Of a DNA stretch of 64,000 nucleotides, positions 54,229-62,927 are shown piece by piece. Origin of the DNA: an uncultured Poribacteria bacterium (lineage in GTDB: Bacteria; Poribacteria; WGA-4E; WGA-3G); assembly GCA_951813545.1 (NCBI GenBank), contig OX638352.1, positions 5,427,966 through 5,491,965 on the forward strand, written 5' to 3'. Position 1 is the first letter of the stretch, and each line of letters starts with the position of its first letter. The position numbers and the translations under genes were made by a program. The notes beneath the pieces were generated by a model that had not been told where the DNA came from, searched no databases, and worked only from the letters and a program-made list of their open reading frames with translations.

Positions 54229-55635
54229 TTACCCACGCTGGAATGCGCGCTGTCTATAGAGGTGTTCAAAGAGATTGCCTTCGTGCGGACTATCCCAAGA
54301 GATCTGATTCGTTGGGATCGCACCTAAATTCAGCCGATCAACGAGAGGTGTTGCTATGAGATCTTGCGTGAGTGCTGTATCTTCTGTAATCGCGGTAGCA
54401 ACCAGTGTCGCGCCGATAGATTGGACCAACTGTGCGGATGGCACTTCCACAATGCTCACGAACGGAAACGGGAACTCTGTGTTCGCTAACGGGTGTTCCG
54501 CATCCTCACACCATATCACAGTCGGTCTGAGGAAGGTGCAGCCATCTAACTCAACGACTCGGTCCCCCGTTGTCAATTCTGTTGCGCCTGGTTCTCTGAG
54601 GTGGCGGTCGATGAGCGATGAAATACCGTGGGCAGCTTTCGGATTTGCCCATGCCGCGATTCCGGCTTGTGGGTGATCCAAGGGTTTCGGTTCGATGCGC
54701 GCCAAGCGATCCACCAACGCCTCAGCAATCTCACGTCCGTATGCCGTTACCCACACACCAGAGGCATTAATGCAGGATCTTCCACCGTTCTTAGCAACCG
54801 ACTCCACGATGAGATCAAGGTATTGTCCCCAATTGTTCTGTTCTCCCTCGTGGATGATAATTTTGCTGCGTCCGGGTCCGTGGATTTCAACGCGAGGCGT
54901 GTTCAGCCACGGTGCGACAGTTGAACCCCCTCCAAAAAGCATAGCGCGTCCACATCGGGATAGGATCTCGTTGGCTCCACTATAATCGGTTGGATAGAAA
55001 CTGAACGCCTCTGCGGGAGCACCGGCTGCGATAAACGCTTGTGCAATACGGTAGGGGGTCCACGGCTCCTCACGCCCCGGTTTTAGAACGAGTGGGACTT
55101 TCAAGGGAATGGCAGGCACCCACAATGAATGTACACCCGGTGAATTGCTGGGCAGAATAGCACCGAGAGAATCCGTTTCACAGACATAACTCAATGTACG
55201 TCCATTTTGGACACCCCATCCGGTGTCAAGCACTTGTAAATCGAGTCCGCGGGTCAGTCCATCCAAAACCGTATCTATATTCTCCATGACCCCTTGAATC
55301 TTGCCCAGATTCTGCTGGCAGAGCGTTTCGGGCAAGCCAGTCGTTCCGGAGACCTGTTGGATATAGTCTGCCGGGGATTGGACAGTTCCATCAAGTGGCA
55401 GCGATGCCGTTGTGAAAAGGCGCGCTGCCTCCTTACAGATGGAAATCAATTCGGCGACAGAACGTTGCCCAAGTGCCTCTTTCTGGTGAGCGATGTCAAC
55501 GAGGTCCTTCGCTATCAATCCTCGGTTGGCTTGGCTCACCTCAACTAAAGGTTCGCCTGTCTTAATATGTGATACGCGGACAGTGTTCAGGCTTCTGTAG
55601 GAACGTCCGGCGCGTAGAATTGGAATGTGTATCAT
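54229..55635 (-). CDS. Aldehyde dehydrogenase superfamily protein, LuxC-like
   Basis: 468 aa. The NAD-binding half has LGAILPSNSPGVHSLWVPAI and VPLVLKPGREEPWTPYRIA. The catalytic cysteine is in NGGRSCINASGVWV. DTGWGVQNGRTLSYV and GPGRSKIIIHEG are shared with an acyl-CoA reductase-like branch of the superfamily. It would interconvert an acyl thioester or acid with its aldehyde. An adenylate-forming enzyme 5 kb away (60,958-62,031) could be its activating partner, as LuxE is for LuxC; that is inference. Start ATG 55635 is used because the upstream extension lacks homology. Confidence 0.8.
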   Translation of the reverse strand: MIHIPILRAGRSYRSLNTVRVSHIKTGEPLVEVSQANRGLIAKDLVDIAHQKEALGQRSVAELISICKEAARLFTTASLPLDGTVQSPADYIQQVSGTTGLPETLCQQNLGKIQGVMENIDTVLDGLTRGLDLQVLDTGWGVQNGRTLSYVCETDSLGAILPSNSPGVHSLWVPAIPLKVPLVLKPGREEPWTPYRIAQAFIAAGAPAEAFSFYPTDYSGANEILSRCGRAMLFGGGSTVAPWLNTPRVEIHGPGRSKIIIHEGEQNNWGQYLDLIVESVAKNGGRSCINASGVWVTAYGREIAEALVDRLARIEPKPLDHPQAGIAAWANPKAAHGISSLIDRHLREPGATELTTGDRVVELDGCTFLRPTVIWCEDAEHPLANTEFPFPFVSIVEVPSAQLVQSIGATLVATAITEDTALTQDLIATPLVDRLNLGAIPTNQISWDSPHEGNLFEHLYRQRAFQRG

Positions 55636-55924
55636 ATTTTTAACTATTCGCAAGGCGTTAAATCAGGCGGTTGGTTTAATAACGACTTTTGGGTACCCAT
55701 CGCCTGCGCCATTGTTGCAGGTTTTTAATTTTTCCTTGCGGTTCGGTCAGTTGGGTTTGGGCGTTTATTTGCCTTTCCGTAGACTCGCCTGCGCCGTTGT
55801 TGCAGGCTGCTATCTTTTTAAAAGTTGTCGACTGTTATGAAACGAGAAATCAGTTGCTACAACTGGCTTGTTGGGGTTAGTCCCCTAACAAGCCTCACCC
55901 TTTAGGGTGGGATACTTGACTAGT
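55636..55924. repeat. Hairpin and leader repeats
   Basis: TTTTTCCTTGCGGTTCGGTC at 55,730 is a reverse-oriented copy of the CGCAAGG leader with no gene attached. CGCCTGCGCCATTGTTGCAG at 55,701 and CGCCTGCGCCGTTGTTGCAG at 55,789 are a duplicated hairpin. CTTGTTGGGGTTAGTCCCCTAACAAG near 55,870 is a further hairpin, possibly a terminator for the next gene's far side. Confidence 0.7.
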
Positions 55925-57894
55925 TTAAAAGGCATTCGCGACGGCAACCAGATCCAAAATGTTGACAATGCCATCGCCGTTGACATCTGGTGCCTCATCC
56001 CCAAACGCATTCGCGACGGCAACCAGATCCAAGATGTTCACTGTGCCATCGCCGTTGACATCTGCAGGAGAGACTGTATTTTTCAAGTAGATTTCGCCGT
56101 CTAAATCTGGGAGCGTATGCCAACGTTTGTTTTTTACACCGCTCGCCCACCCATTGACTAACTCCGGCAGCTGAAGGTCTTGTGCCTTCCCACTACGGTT
56201 GTAGACCGCCCAGCCGTTGGTGAACTCACGAATAAACACACCCTCTTGGTTCTCGTACTGTTGACCTTTTTCGCCGAGGGGCCGACCCAACGGGGCATTC
56301 CAGAAGTCATAAAAAATGTGTACTGACTGAGTATAACCATCAAGCTCTTTCGGAGCTCTGAATATACAATAGCCGTCAGAGTGGGTGAGTGACATTGTGG
56401 TAAAGACCCGCATCCAGCGTAAGTTGTTAGGCCCATCAATAGGTTCCGCTATACCTTCTCCTTGCAGGACATTAATTCTCGGTTCACGCAAATGTGTCTC
56501 GTTCCAGAGGAGGGCATCTTCTACCTCACTGAGTTTCTTATACGTGAAGCCCCTGAATGTTCCGGGTTCATTTCCATGTAACTCCCGTTGATCCACTCCG
56601 CATAGCGTGGCGATTTTCTCTCGTTTCTATTGACGAGTATAAGGAAATCGTCTCGCACCCGCGCCCGTATGCCCTTTAAGATTGTTAGATATACCGCTAT
56701 AACCTCTTCCTCCGTTGCAATATTGAGGACCTCTTCATACAAATAAACATGGTAAGGCGCGAATGCGTCGAAGAGAACACCATCAAAGAGTCCGCATTCC
56801 GCAATGCCCACAACCCGCTCTATGAGGAGTTGTTGAACCTCTGGATTTAGAATGTCAATCGTCCATTCATCCCAAGGCGCATCATTTTTGATGATGTGTC
56901 CATCGGCATCCCTCAACCAAAAATCAGAATCTGGTGGGAAAGCATCTAATTCTGTGTGATTATGGAGCCGGATTTCAGGGATAAATAGCATGTTCGGATT
57001 ACGCCCAACATACACTTCGTATTCCGACATGGCACGTTCAAAATCCGAATTCGCATAGAGCCGTGTGGATAAACCGTAGGCAGGTTCCGTAGGAGTTAGA
57101 TGCCACGATAAACCAAACATGTGCGCGTAATGATGCAGATCGTGCTTCGTTGCTTCTTCATAGTATGTATCCGGATCACCCTGTTGAAGCCATCTTACCC
57201 GTGTCCTTGAATCAACAAGACTACTCCCTGGTAATGCTATTGAAGGGAACGTTCTATTCTCAATACGGTCAGCAGTTGGAATCCCCGGAACTTCACAGAT
57301 TTCATCGTACCGGAAGTCCGTGAGATTCAACCCAGACAGCGGACTAAAATCTCGACCCGCGTTCCACCGAATATCCAACGTTTGGAGATTCGTCAGACCC
57401 GCAAGGGAGGAAAAGTCTGTAATGTGATTCCCTTCAATGTGTAGATGAATAAGGCTCTCAAGGTTAGCAAGGGGGCTTATGTCTGTGATACGGTTACCGG
57501 AAAGCGATAGAATGCGCAGATTTGTTAACCGCGCCAATGGACTCAAATCAAGACCCGTCCGACTCGGTGGTGTCGAGTGCCAAAAGTGGAGTTCCTCAAG
57601 TTTCATGAGATTGGCAAGCGGACTCAGATCCGTTATCGGATTCTTGCTAATATGGAGTTCCCTTAGATTCATCGCAAACTCCAGACCCGTTAGATCCGTA
57701 ATGCCTTTGTTGTGAAGCCCCAAAAACTCAATCCATTCCAAGTGTCTTTTCTCTAAAGGTACGGCTACAGGCAACCCGATGCTTTCTCCGATCGCTTCAC
57801 GTAGCGCAAGATCCGGCATCCAATCTTGTGTGTAACCAACTGCTACGCAAAATATTAACATAAAACTAATGAGTATAAGACGGATTGTCAGCAT
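55925..57894 (-). pseudogene. LRR / putative glycoside hydrolase / dockerin protein, interrupted by a frameshift
   Basis: One gene in two frames. Frame one (57,894 to 56,521): signal peptide LTIRLILISFMLIFCVAVGY, about five internalin-type leucine-rich repeats (LTNLRILSLSGNRITDISPL), then a glycosidase-like barrel with FDGVLFDAFAPYHVYL. Frame two continues from about 56,575 with GFTYKKLSEVEDALLWNETH and MSLTHSDGYCIF and ends with two dockerin-type calcium loops (DVNGDGTVNILDLVAVANAF twice). The products join if one base is restored between about 56,550 and 56,600. AAGGAG precedes ATG 57894. It may be a true mutation or a sequencing error. Confidence 0.8.
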
Positions 57895-57914
57895 TTTTAA
57901 AAAACTCCTTGTAT

Positions 57915-58211
57915 TCACCAATGTAACCTTCCCAGCCCATAGAATCGGATCCTAAGTATTCCCTGATGCGCTTCCGCAATGCGGACCCCGGCTTTCGCCT
58001 GAGCTAATTGAGATGTGATTCTTGTTTTTGATAGTGCCTTGGCTTGTTCAAGCTGTGCTTTTGCGGCATCAAGTGCTGCCTCGGCAGCTTTGGCTTGCGC
58101 TTCAATTCGGACTTGAGCCGTTGCTTTAACCGTCAAAAGTTGTGCTTCCGCGGCTTTTTGTGCTGCCTCTGCCTGCTTCTCAAAGCTTTGCTGACGGTTG
58201 TTAGTAGTCGG
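57915..58211 (-). pseudogene. Coiled-coil remnant, perhaps of a membrane-fusion adaptor
   Basis: An open frame of 98 codons with no ATG reads SFEKQAEAAQKAAEAQLLTV, then IEAQAKAAEAALDAAKAQLE and SQLAQAKAGVRIAEAHQ. The heptad pattern resembles the hairpin of HlyD/RND adaptors or a TolA-like protein. Both ends run into intergenic repeats, so it is most likely a gene fragment. The stretch from 58,212 to 58,304 is a CAGTTATC-type repeat. Confidence 0.4.
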
Positions 58212-58304
58212 CTAAAGCGAGTAGTTCGTGATGAGTGAGCAGAATGCTTTTTCTCATCATAAGAGTCTTCACTGTAAACCGATAACTGACAACCGATAAC
58301 CATT

Positions 58305-59000
58305 TTACCATGTAATTTTTGCTACCCACCCAGAGGCGGCATCACAATAGAGGAAATTGTCCCCGTAGAGGGATAATCCATGCGGTTCTGGACAGTCTTC
58401 AGGGACCTCAATATGATCAATCGGTGTGCCGTCTTCAAGGTCGAGTTTGACGATGACCCTATCAGAGGTATGGGTTGACCAAAGCCCATCTTCAACGCGA
58501 ACCATGCCGTGTCCACGCCCATGAGGTAATGGAAGCGTCTTTTGCACAGACCAATCCGAAATCCTGACCTTATGGGTGACCTGATCCTTGAGGGTTTGGA
58601 CCCAGAGATGTCCTTCATCGTAGTGGTCATATTCAACACCGTGTGTGCCGCCGCCATCAGGTATCGGGTAGCGTCCGAGGGTTTCGCCAGTAGCCGGATC
58701 GACTTGGAAAATCTCACCCGTCTCGGCATCTGTATCCCGGACCGAACGCCAGCGTTCGCCAGTACCGTTCGCAGCCAACCAGAGCGACCCTCCACCGTAC
58801 GTCATCCCGCTCGTGTTAGAGGATTCACTCGGAATGTCACGGATGAGTTTCGGCACGGTATAATCTGGGTCTGACGTGATTTCAACTAAGGCGACTCTAT
58901 CGGTAATCTGGTCAACAATCCATAAACCGTCGTCTGTAACTTGCAAACCGTTCGGTACGGAATAGGGTGACCGGAAGACTTTTTCGATTTTCGTTATCAT
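58305..59000 (-). CDS. Beta-propeller protein (SMP-30/NHL-like)
   Basis: 231 aa. Repeating blades: SVPNGLQVTDDGLWIVDQIT, SGMTYGGGSLWLAANGTGER, THGVEYDHYDEGHLWVQTLK, GHGMVRVEDGLWSTHTSDRV, EPHGLSLYGDNFLYCDAASG. No signal peptide. The family includes lactonases and binding propellers; catalytic metal residues cannot be assigned. Its stop lies just before repeats at 58,300. It is 22 bases downstream of the selenoprotein gene, so they may be co-transcribed. Confidence 0.8.
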   Translation of the reverse strand: MITKIEKVFRSPYSVPNGLQVTDDGLWIVDQITDRVALVEITSDPDYTVPKLIRDIPSESSNTSGMTYGGGSLWLAANGTGERWRSVRDTDAETGEIFQVDPATGETLGRYPIPDGGGTHGVEYDHYDEGHLWVQTLKDQVTHKVRISDWSVQKTLPLPHGRGHGMVRVEDGLWSTHTSDRVIVKLDLEDGTPIDHIEVPEDCPEPHGLSLYGDNFLYCDAASGWVAKITW

Positions 59001-59021
59001 GCTTAGACTCCTCTTCAGTGT

Positions 59022-60176
59022 CTATCTATCTACTTGCGCTAAAGATGACTTTAGCCATCTAAAATATTCGGATTTTCGTTCATTACCGGGAAAAGATTTG
59101 TGAAACTCATTCGTGGGCAGATGTTGGACAAACTCCAACGCTGGTGTTAGAATCAGAGAGTCCACTGGATATACAAAATGCTCTTGGAGTCTTGTCGCTA
59201 AGATAGCGGCAGCAGCTCCTTTGGCACCGTCCTGTAGTTCGGGTAACTCCCGCAGTAGAACCCTAACATTGATAAAGTGCGCGTTGAGTACCTTGATGAC
59301 TCTCGATGAAGAAAGCGGACCCGCTCTCAAACTTTTACCTGTCCCTCAGCACGATTCATCATCAAGTGCACCAAATAGAACTAACGCATGGATGGGGCGA
59401 TTTGTTACTTTCGCGAGTTCAACAGCATCGGCAATTGGGACCCACTCAATTTTAGCAAACTTGTAGAACGCAGTCGCTAACTTTTTGCGGGCTTCCTCCT
59501 CAGTGATAGCTGTTTCCCATGCTATCTCGCGTACAGGTGTGCTTGATAAAGTGGCAAGTTCCATGCGAGGAATAAAAGCCATGTCTGCTACTCTGAACGC
59601 GTTAACATCTACATTGCTATTACGTGACGGAAGAGCCAAAGAAAACTCGACAACTGCTCTTTCCTTTCGATTCAGTACCAATCGTCCTGCAAACTGTGAT
59701 GGCAACAAACGGATACCGGACGCGTCCAGCACGAACTGCGCATGAATTCGGAAGACAATCTCGGCGTAATTGGGCGAAATCGCCCGTAAACACGCTTTCG
59801 CACCGTCAGACTTAGGCGTTCTGTGAGAAGAGACGGTGATCTCCGTTGTTGCACCCGAGTGAAACTGACAGAGGAAAGGGAGAATTCCTTTCGGGTCAAG
59901 TTCCCAAATATCCCCTACATTAGCAGTCGAAGGCGGTAGAAAAACTTGAAAGTCGGTTTGGCTGTATTTCTTCAATGGGTGTGCAGGTTTAGGATTGAAA
60001 AGTTCTAACGCCTGTTCCCACTCCATATTCACTGGTTCTGGCAACCGTGCTTTGAGCCTATCAAATTGTTCTTGTGTCGGTTGATGCAAGTTGTACGTAG
60101 CATCCGCGATTGGCTCCCAATGTGCTTGCACTTGCACACCCGCTGTGCTGCTAAGAACATTACTAAAGTCCACCAT
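59022..60176 (-). CDS. Predicted selenoprotein with C-terminal redox (SCU) domain
   Basis: 384 residues if the in-frame UGA at 59346-59348 is read as selenocysteine (Sec277). Before the UGA: WEPIADATYNLHQPTQEQFD, then a beta-rich middle, then AKIEWVPIADAVELAKVTNR and ALVLFGALDDESC. After the UGA the frame continues as GTGKSLRAGPLSSSRVIKVL, NAHFINVRVLLRELPELQDG: a thioredoxin-like pattern with C-U as the redox pair. A hairpin fitting a bacterial SECIS lies 17 bases past the UGA. GGAG precedes the ATG at 60176 (GTG at 60179 possible). A nonsense mutation is the alternative. Function: membrane-free redox protein of unknown substrate. Confidence 0.82.
59311..59328 (-). promoter_or_regulatory. bSECIS-like hairpin downstream of the UGA codon
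   Basis: On the minus strand GAGAGCG, loop GGTC, CGCTTTC: a 7-bp stem with one G-U pair and an apical loop beginning GG. It starts 17 bases after the UGA, inside the usual range for bacterial SECIS elements, which need a guanine at the start of the loop for SelB. Confidence 0.7.
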
Positions 60177-60210
60177 CACTTTATTTTCTCTCCTGTTTGT
60201 CAGGACGATT

Positions 60211-60305
60211 TAGTAAACTCCTACGACACTCTCCTGGAGTTCTGTGAGCAGGCGGAGGTTTTCAACACCGTCCCACGGATATTCAGCAATCGGTTCGGCA
60301 CGTTT
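60211..60305 (-). repeat. Displaced duplicate of the ligase 3' end
   Basis: It reads in frame RAEPIAEYPWDGVENLRLLT, ELQESVVGVY then stop, nearly the same as the end of the ligase gene at 60,958-61,055. It lies on the far side of the toxin-antitoxin pair, directly before the selenoprotein gene. Confidence 0.85.
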
Positions 60306-60333
60306 GAAGAAAAAGCACATTAAAACTTCTTCG

Positions 60334-60594
60334 TTAACTTTCCCTGATGCGTCTCATGTACTCATCATGTGTTCCAATCCACCGCCAAATGAAATTTTCC
60401 TCCTCCTGGCGTGCAAGTGCCCGATACCCCTTACAAATTCGAATCGCCCAAAGATTACCTACCTTTTTAAAACGGAGAGAAGGATGCCTTGGGTTTTGCC
60501 TGAGTAATTGAAATTTTTGAGGAACACGTCTCTGAATATTCAGTGGAAGTCTCGCGCAGAATTTCCAAAAATCCGCTTCAAGAATATGGTTCAT
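60334..60594 (-). CDS. RelE/ParE-type toxin
   Basis: 86 aa. FWKFCARLPLNIQRRVPQKF, then LRFKKVGNLWAIRICKGYRA and WRWIGTHDEYMRRI follow the RelE/HigB-like fold: basic, with the K-x-G-x-x-W-x-I/R-I core and a C-terminal Tyr/Arg. Such toxins cleave mRNA at the ribosome or inhibit gyrase (ParE). It starts 8 bases after the antitoxin stop. Confidence 0.85.
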   Translation of the reverse strand: MNHILEADFWKFCARLPLNIQRRVPQKFQLLRQNPRHPSLRFKKVGNLWAIRICKGYRALARQEEENFIWRWIGTHDEYMRRIRES

Positions 60595-60602
60595 ATAACA
60601 GG

Positions 60603-60932
60603 CTACTTGTCCAATAATTTCTGAAGATCTTCTATCTCGTAATACCTACCTGCTCTGAAATTCTCAAGTGCTTTCTCAACAAAACGATCTAGTTTCCCTG
60701 CCTTAGCATCTTCCTCAATTTGCTTATCCCATGCCTCTTCTTCAGCTTCTAAGGCTTCATGTAGGTCTTTCACGAGAGTTTTCAGCAAGGCTTCTTGCGT
60801 GTGTTCTTCGCATTTCACTTCGGGAACTTCCGGTATCCACCCTATCCATGCAGCCCCATTTTTCTGAATGTGAGCGGTATAGGTTTCCTCGTATACTGGG
60901 TCCTGTATTTCGAGAGTTTTAATTTCTTCCAT
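60603..60932 (-). CDS. Antitoxin with HicB-like N-terminal part
   Basis: 109 aa from ATG 60932, which has AAGGAG at a 6-base spacing; the earlier ATG at 60938 touches that site and is unlikely. The N-terminal half (YTAHIQKNGAAWIGWIPEVP, VKCEEHTQEALLKTLVKDLH) has the HicB partial RNase H-like fold. The C-terminal half is an acidic helix ending VEKALENFRAGRYYEIEDLQ, the kind of tail that wraps a RelE toxin. It is thus a HicB-like body with a RelE-neutralising tail. Antitoxin-first order is usual. Confidence 0.8.
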   Translation of the reverse strand: MEEIKTLEIQDPVYEETYTAHIQKNGAAWIGWIPEVPEVKCEEHTQEALLKTLVKDLHEALEAEEEAWDKQIEEDAKAGKLDRFVEKALENFRAGRYYEIEDLQKLLDK

Positions 60933-60957
60933 GTCCATCTCCTTTGATTAAGAGAAC

Positions 60958-62031
60958 TTAGTAAACTCCCACGACGACACTTTCTTCGAGTTCCGTGAGG
61001 AGACGGAGGTTTTCAACACCGTCCCACGGATATTCTGGAATGGGTTCGGCGCGTTCGGCTTCGTCCCGTTCCAGAAAACGTGGCACAAAAAATTCTTTCG
61101 TCAACGTCGTAAGCATGACGCGTCCAGTTTCACCATAATCGACAAGTTCCTCCGGATTTTCTGGGTTAACGAGTTCAATAACAGCACGCGGATGCGGTGG
61201 ATAATAGATAATCGCATAGTTGTCCGCTGGATCGAAGGGCTTACAAGTGGCTAAACCCATGAGCGTATTGCCGTAGGTCGGGATAAAATCGACACCAGGA
61301 ACGAGTTCTTCACGTGCGAAGCGGTGGAACTGTGCGTCCATCTCGGTACCACCACAAAAGATGCCTTTGATGCCAGCTTTTGGCAAGGAAATTTTTTCAC
61401 ACAACGCCTCCAGCAGCTTCGGTGTCGTGAAGAGACACTGGACGTTTTCATGGGCGCGCAGCACGTTGAGTGCCTGCGAAATAACGTGGTTTTTATACGC
61501 GTCTAATTCCTCATTTTTTCCGTAACGCACGAGTTGGTTCACCCAGCGCGGGTCAAGATCAACATGGAAACAGATACCACCGCGGTGTTGGGCAAGATGT
61601 TCAACAGCGAGCCGCAACCGCCGCGGTCCCGTGGGGCCCAACATGAGCCAATCGCTACCGGATGGGAAACTCTCATCGGAAAGCGTCTTACTGAACATCT
61701 CATAGTCAATATGGAAGTCCCGGACGCTAATTCTCGACTTTGGTACGCCCGTCGAGCCACCCGTTTCAAAGACATAGATGGGTTCATCGGCGTAAGCCTT
61801 CGGCACCCAACGTCGGACGGGTCCACCGCGGAGCCATTCGTCTTGGAAATGCCCGAGACACTTGAGGTCGGCATACCCACCAATCTCTTTTCTTGGGTCG
61901 AAATCAAGATTTTCAGCGAATTCTAACCAGAAAGGACATCCGGTTTTTGGGCTAAAGTGCCATTTGACGATTTCCCTGACGTGTGCATCAAGTGTTTTTC
62001 GGGCTTCATTAATTTTTCGGGAAAGGTTCAT
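60958..62031 (-). CDS. Adenylate-forming enzyme (phenylacetate-CoA ligase / LuxE-like)
   Basis: 357 aa, shorter than classical ligases. The phosphate-binding loop is YVFETGGSTGVPKSR (about residues 86-100). SDWLMLGPTGPRRLRLAVEH, GIFCGGTEMDAQFHRFAREE and FIPTYGNTLMGLATCKPF provide the adenylate pocket; YGETGRVMLTTLTKEFFVPR replaces the final hinge. The small C-terminal lid domain seems short, as in LuxE. It would activate an acid to an acyl-adenylate. Its 3' end is duplicated at 60,211. Start ATG by composition; no strong ribosome site. Confidence 0.8.
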   Translation of the reverse strand: MNLSRKINEARKTLDAHVREIVKWHFSPKTGCPFWLEFAENLDFDPRKEIGGYADLKCLGHFQDEWLRGGPVRRWVPKAYADEPIYVFETGGSTGVPKSRISVRDFHIDYEMFSKTLSDESFPSGSDWLMLGPTGPRRLRLAVEHLAQHRGGICFHVDLDPRWVNQLVRYGKNEELDAYKNHVISQALNVLRAHENVQCLFTTPKLLEALCEKISLPKAGIKGIFCGGTEMDAQFHRFAREELVPGVDFIPTYGNTLMGLATCKPFDPADNYAIIYYPPHPRAVIELVNPENPEELVDYGETGRVMLTTLTKEFFVPRFLERDEAERAEPIPEYPWDGVENLRLLTELEESVVVGVY

Positions 62032-62260
62032 TTGTATAAAAACTCTCTACGAAGTACCATTTACTTGGTACTTTCAGATTTAACTAATCAAGGTGTTCAA
62101 CTGATTCCCTAACATGCTCAACCAAAACCACATTTATAGGACTTACGCAAATTGAGCAGATATCGGCGGTATCAAGGTTATCCAAAAAGCTGCTTCTTCG
62201 TAAGTCGAAAACTCTGGTACTTGCAACGCTTTCATTTTGGAGTCTCCTAAAATTTCGCGC
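62032..62260. other. Intergenic region
   Basis: 229 bases, no gene and no recognised repeat. Confidence 0.4.
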
Positions 62261-62866
62261 TTAGGCTTTTTGTTTTACCATGTTTGCGAGGATACCAAGG
62301 ATTTTGTCACATTGCGCGATTTGGTAGACTGCCATATCAATGTGGAGTTTTTTGCCTTCCAATTTGAGGAACCGCCACTCTCTACCCGAGGTAGTAGCAC
62401 CATAAATGCGTCGAATGTCATTCCCCTTTTCGGCGTTAAAGTATTGTGCAGCGACCATTTCCGCAACACACTGTCCGAGCCCGATCTCCAAATCATCTTT
62501 CTTAGCTTCAACGAGAACGATCACAGGTGCTTCCAACACAAATTGGACTGGGGACAGGCTGATCAGAAAATCACACACGCCTGCGAGTCCACTCTCGTCA
62601 TCAACGTTGAAATCAATCCCCGAAAAAAGACTGATGCCTAAGTCTAACTGTTCGCGAAGCTCGACAAGGACATCGGCGACAATCATCTCTGACTTCGCTT
62701 TCTCGGTACCGATAGCGGTGGCTAGTGGTATATTTCGCTCCAATACGGCAGTGAGAAGTTCGCTCGGTACCATCGGTTCACTATCAGAGAAAAGTCCGGC
62801 GATATCAACCTCTTGTATGTCAAATGCTTCCCGTACTGTTTCTAATGTAAAGTTGCTATACGCCAT
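62261..62866 (-). CDS. PD-(D/E)XK nuclease-like protein
   Basis: 201 aa. GVCDFLISLSPVQFVLEAPV followed by VIVLVEAKKDD gives the D...E-x-K pattern, with GLGQCVAEMVAAQYFNAEKG as the helix that carries the family glutamine. YGATTSGREWRFLKLEGKKL closes the core. Its layout resembles the nuclease-like half of restriction N-terminal domains, but no partner gene is present. Start at ATG 62866 is set by GGAGG 9 bases before it. Function unknown. Confidence 0.72.
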   Translation of the reverse strand: MAYSNFTLETVREAFDIQEVDIAGLFSDSEPMVPSELLTAVLERNIPLATAIGTEKAKSEMIVADVLVELREQLDLGISLFSGIDFNVDDESGLAGVCDFLISLSPVQFVLEAPVIVLVEAKKDDLEIGLGQCVAEMVAAQYFNAEKGNDIRRIYGATTSGREWRFLKLEGKKLHIDMAVYQIAQCDKILGILANMVKQKA

Positions 62867-62927
62867 GTGATAGTACCTCCTCAAGATATAAGATAGATTC
62901 CAAATAATTCTGGTGTTCAGCGGTCTC

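Noticed and set aside
56521..56650. Programmed frameshift or selenocysteine in the LRR-dockerin gene
   Set aside because: The junction has no slippery heptamer and no in-frame UGA joining the frames; a simple one-base change explains it.
59022..59330. Separate 102-codon gene after the redox gene
   Set aside because: It is in phase with the preceding frame across a single UGA, has only a TTG start and continues the same domain; read instead as the selenoprotein C-terminus.
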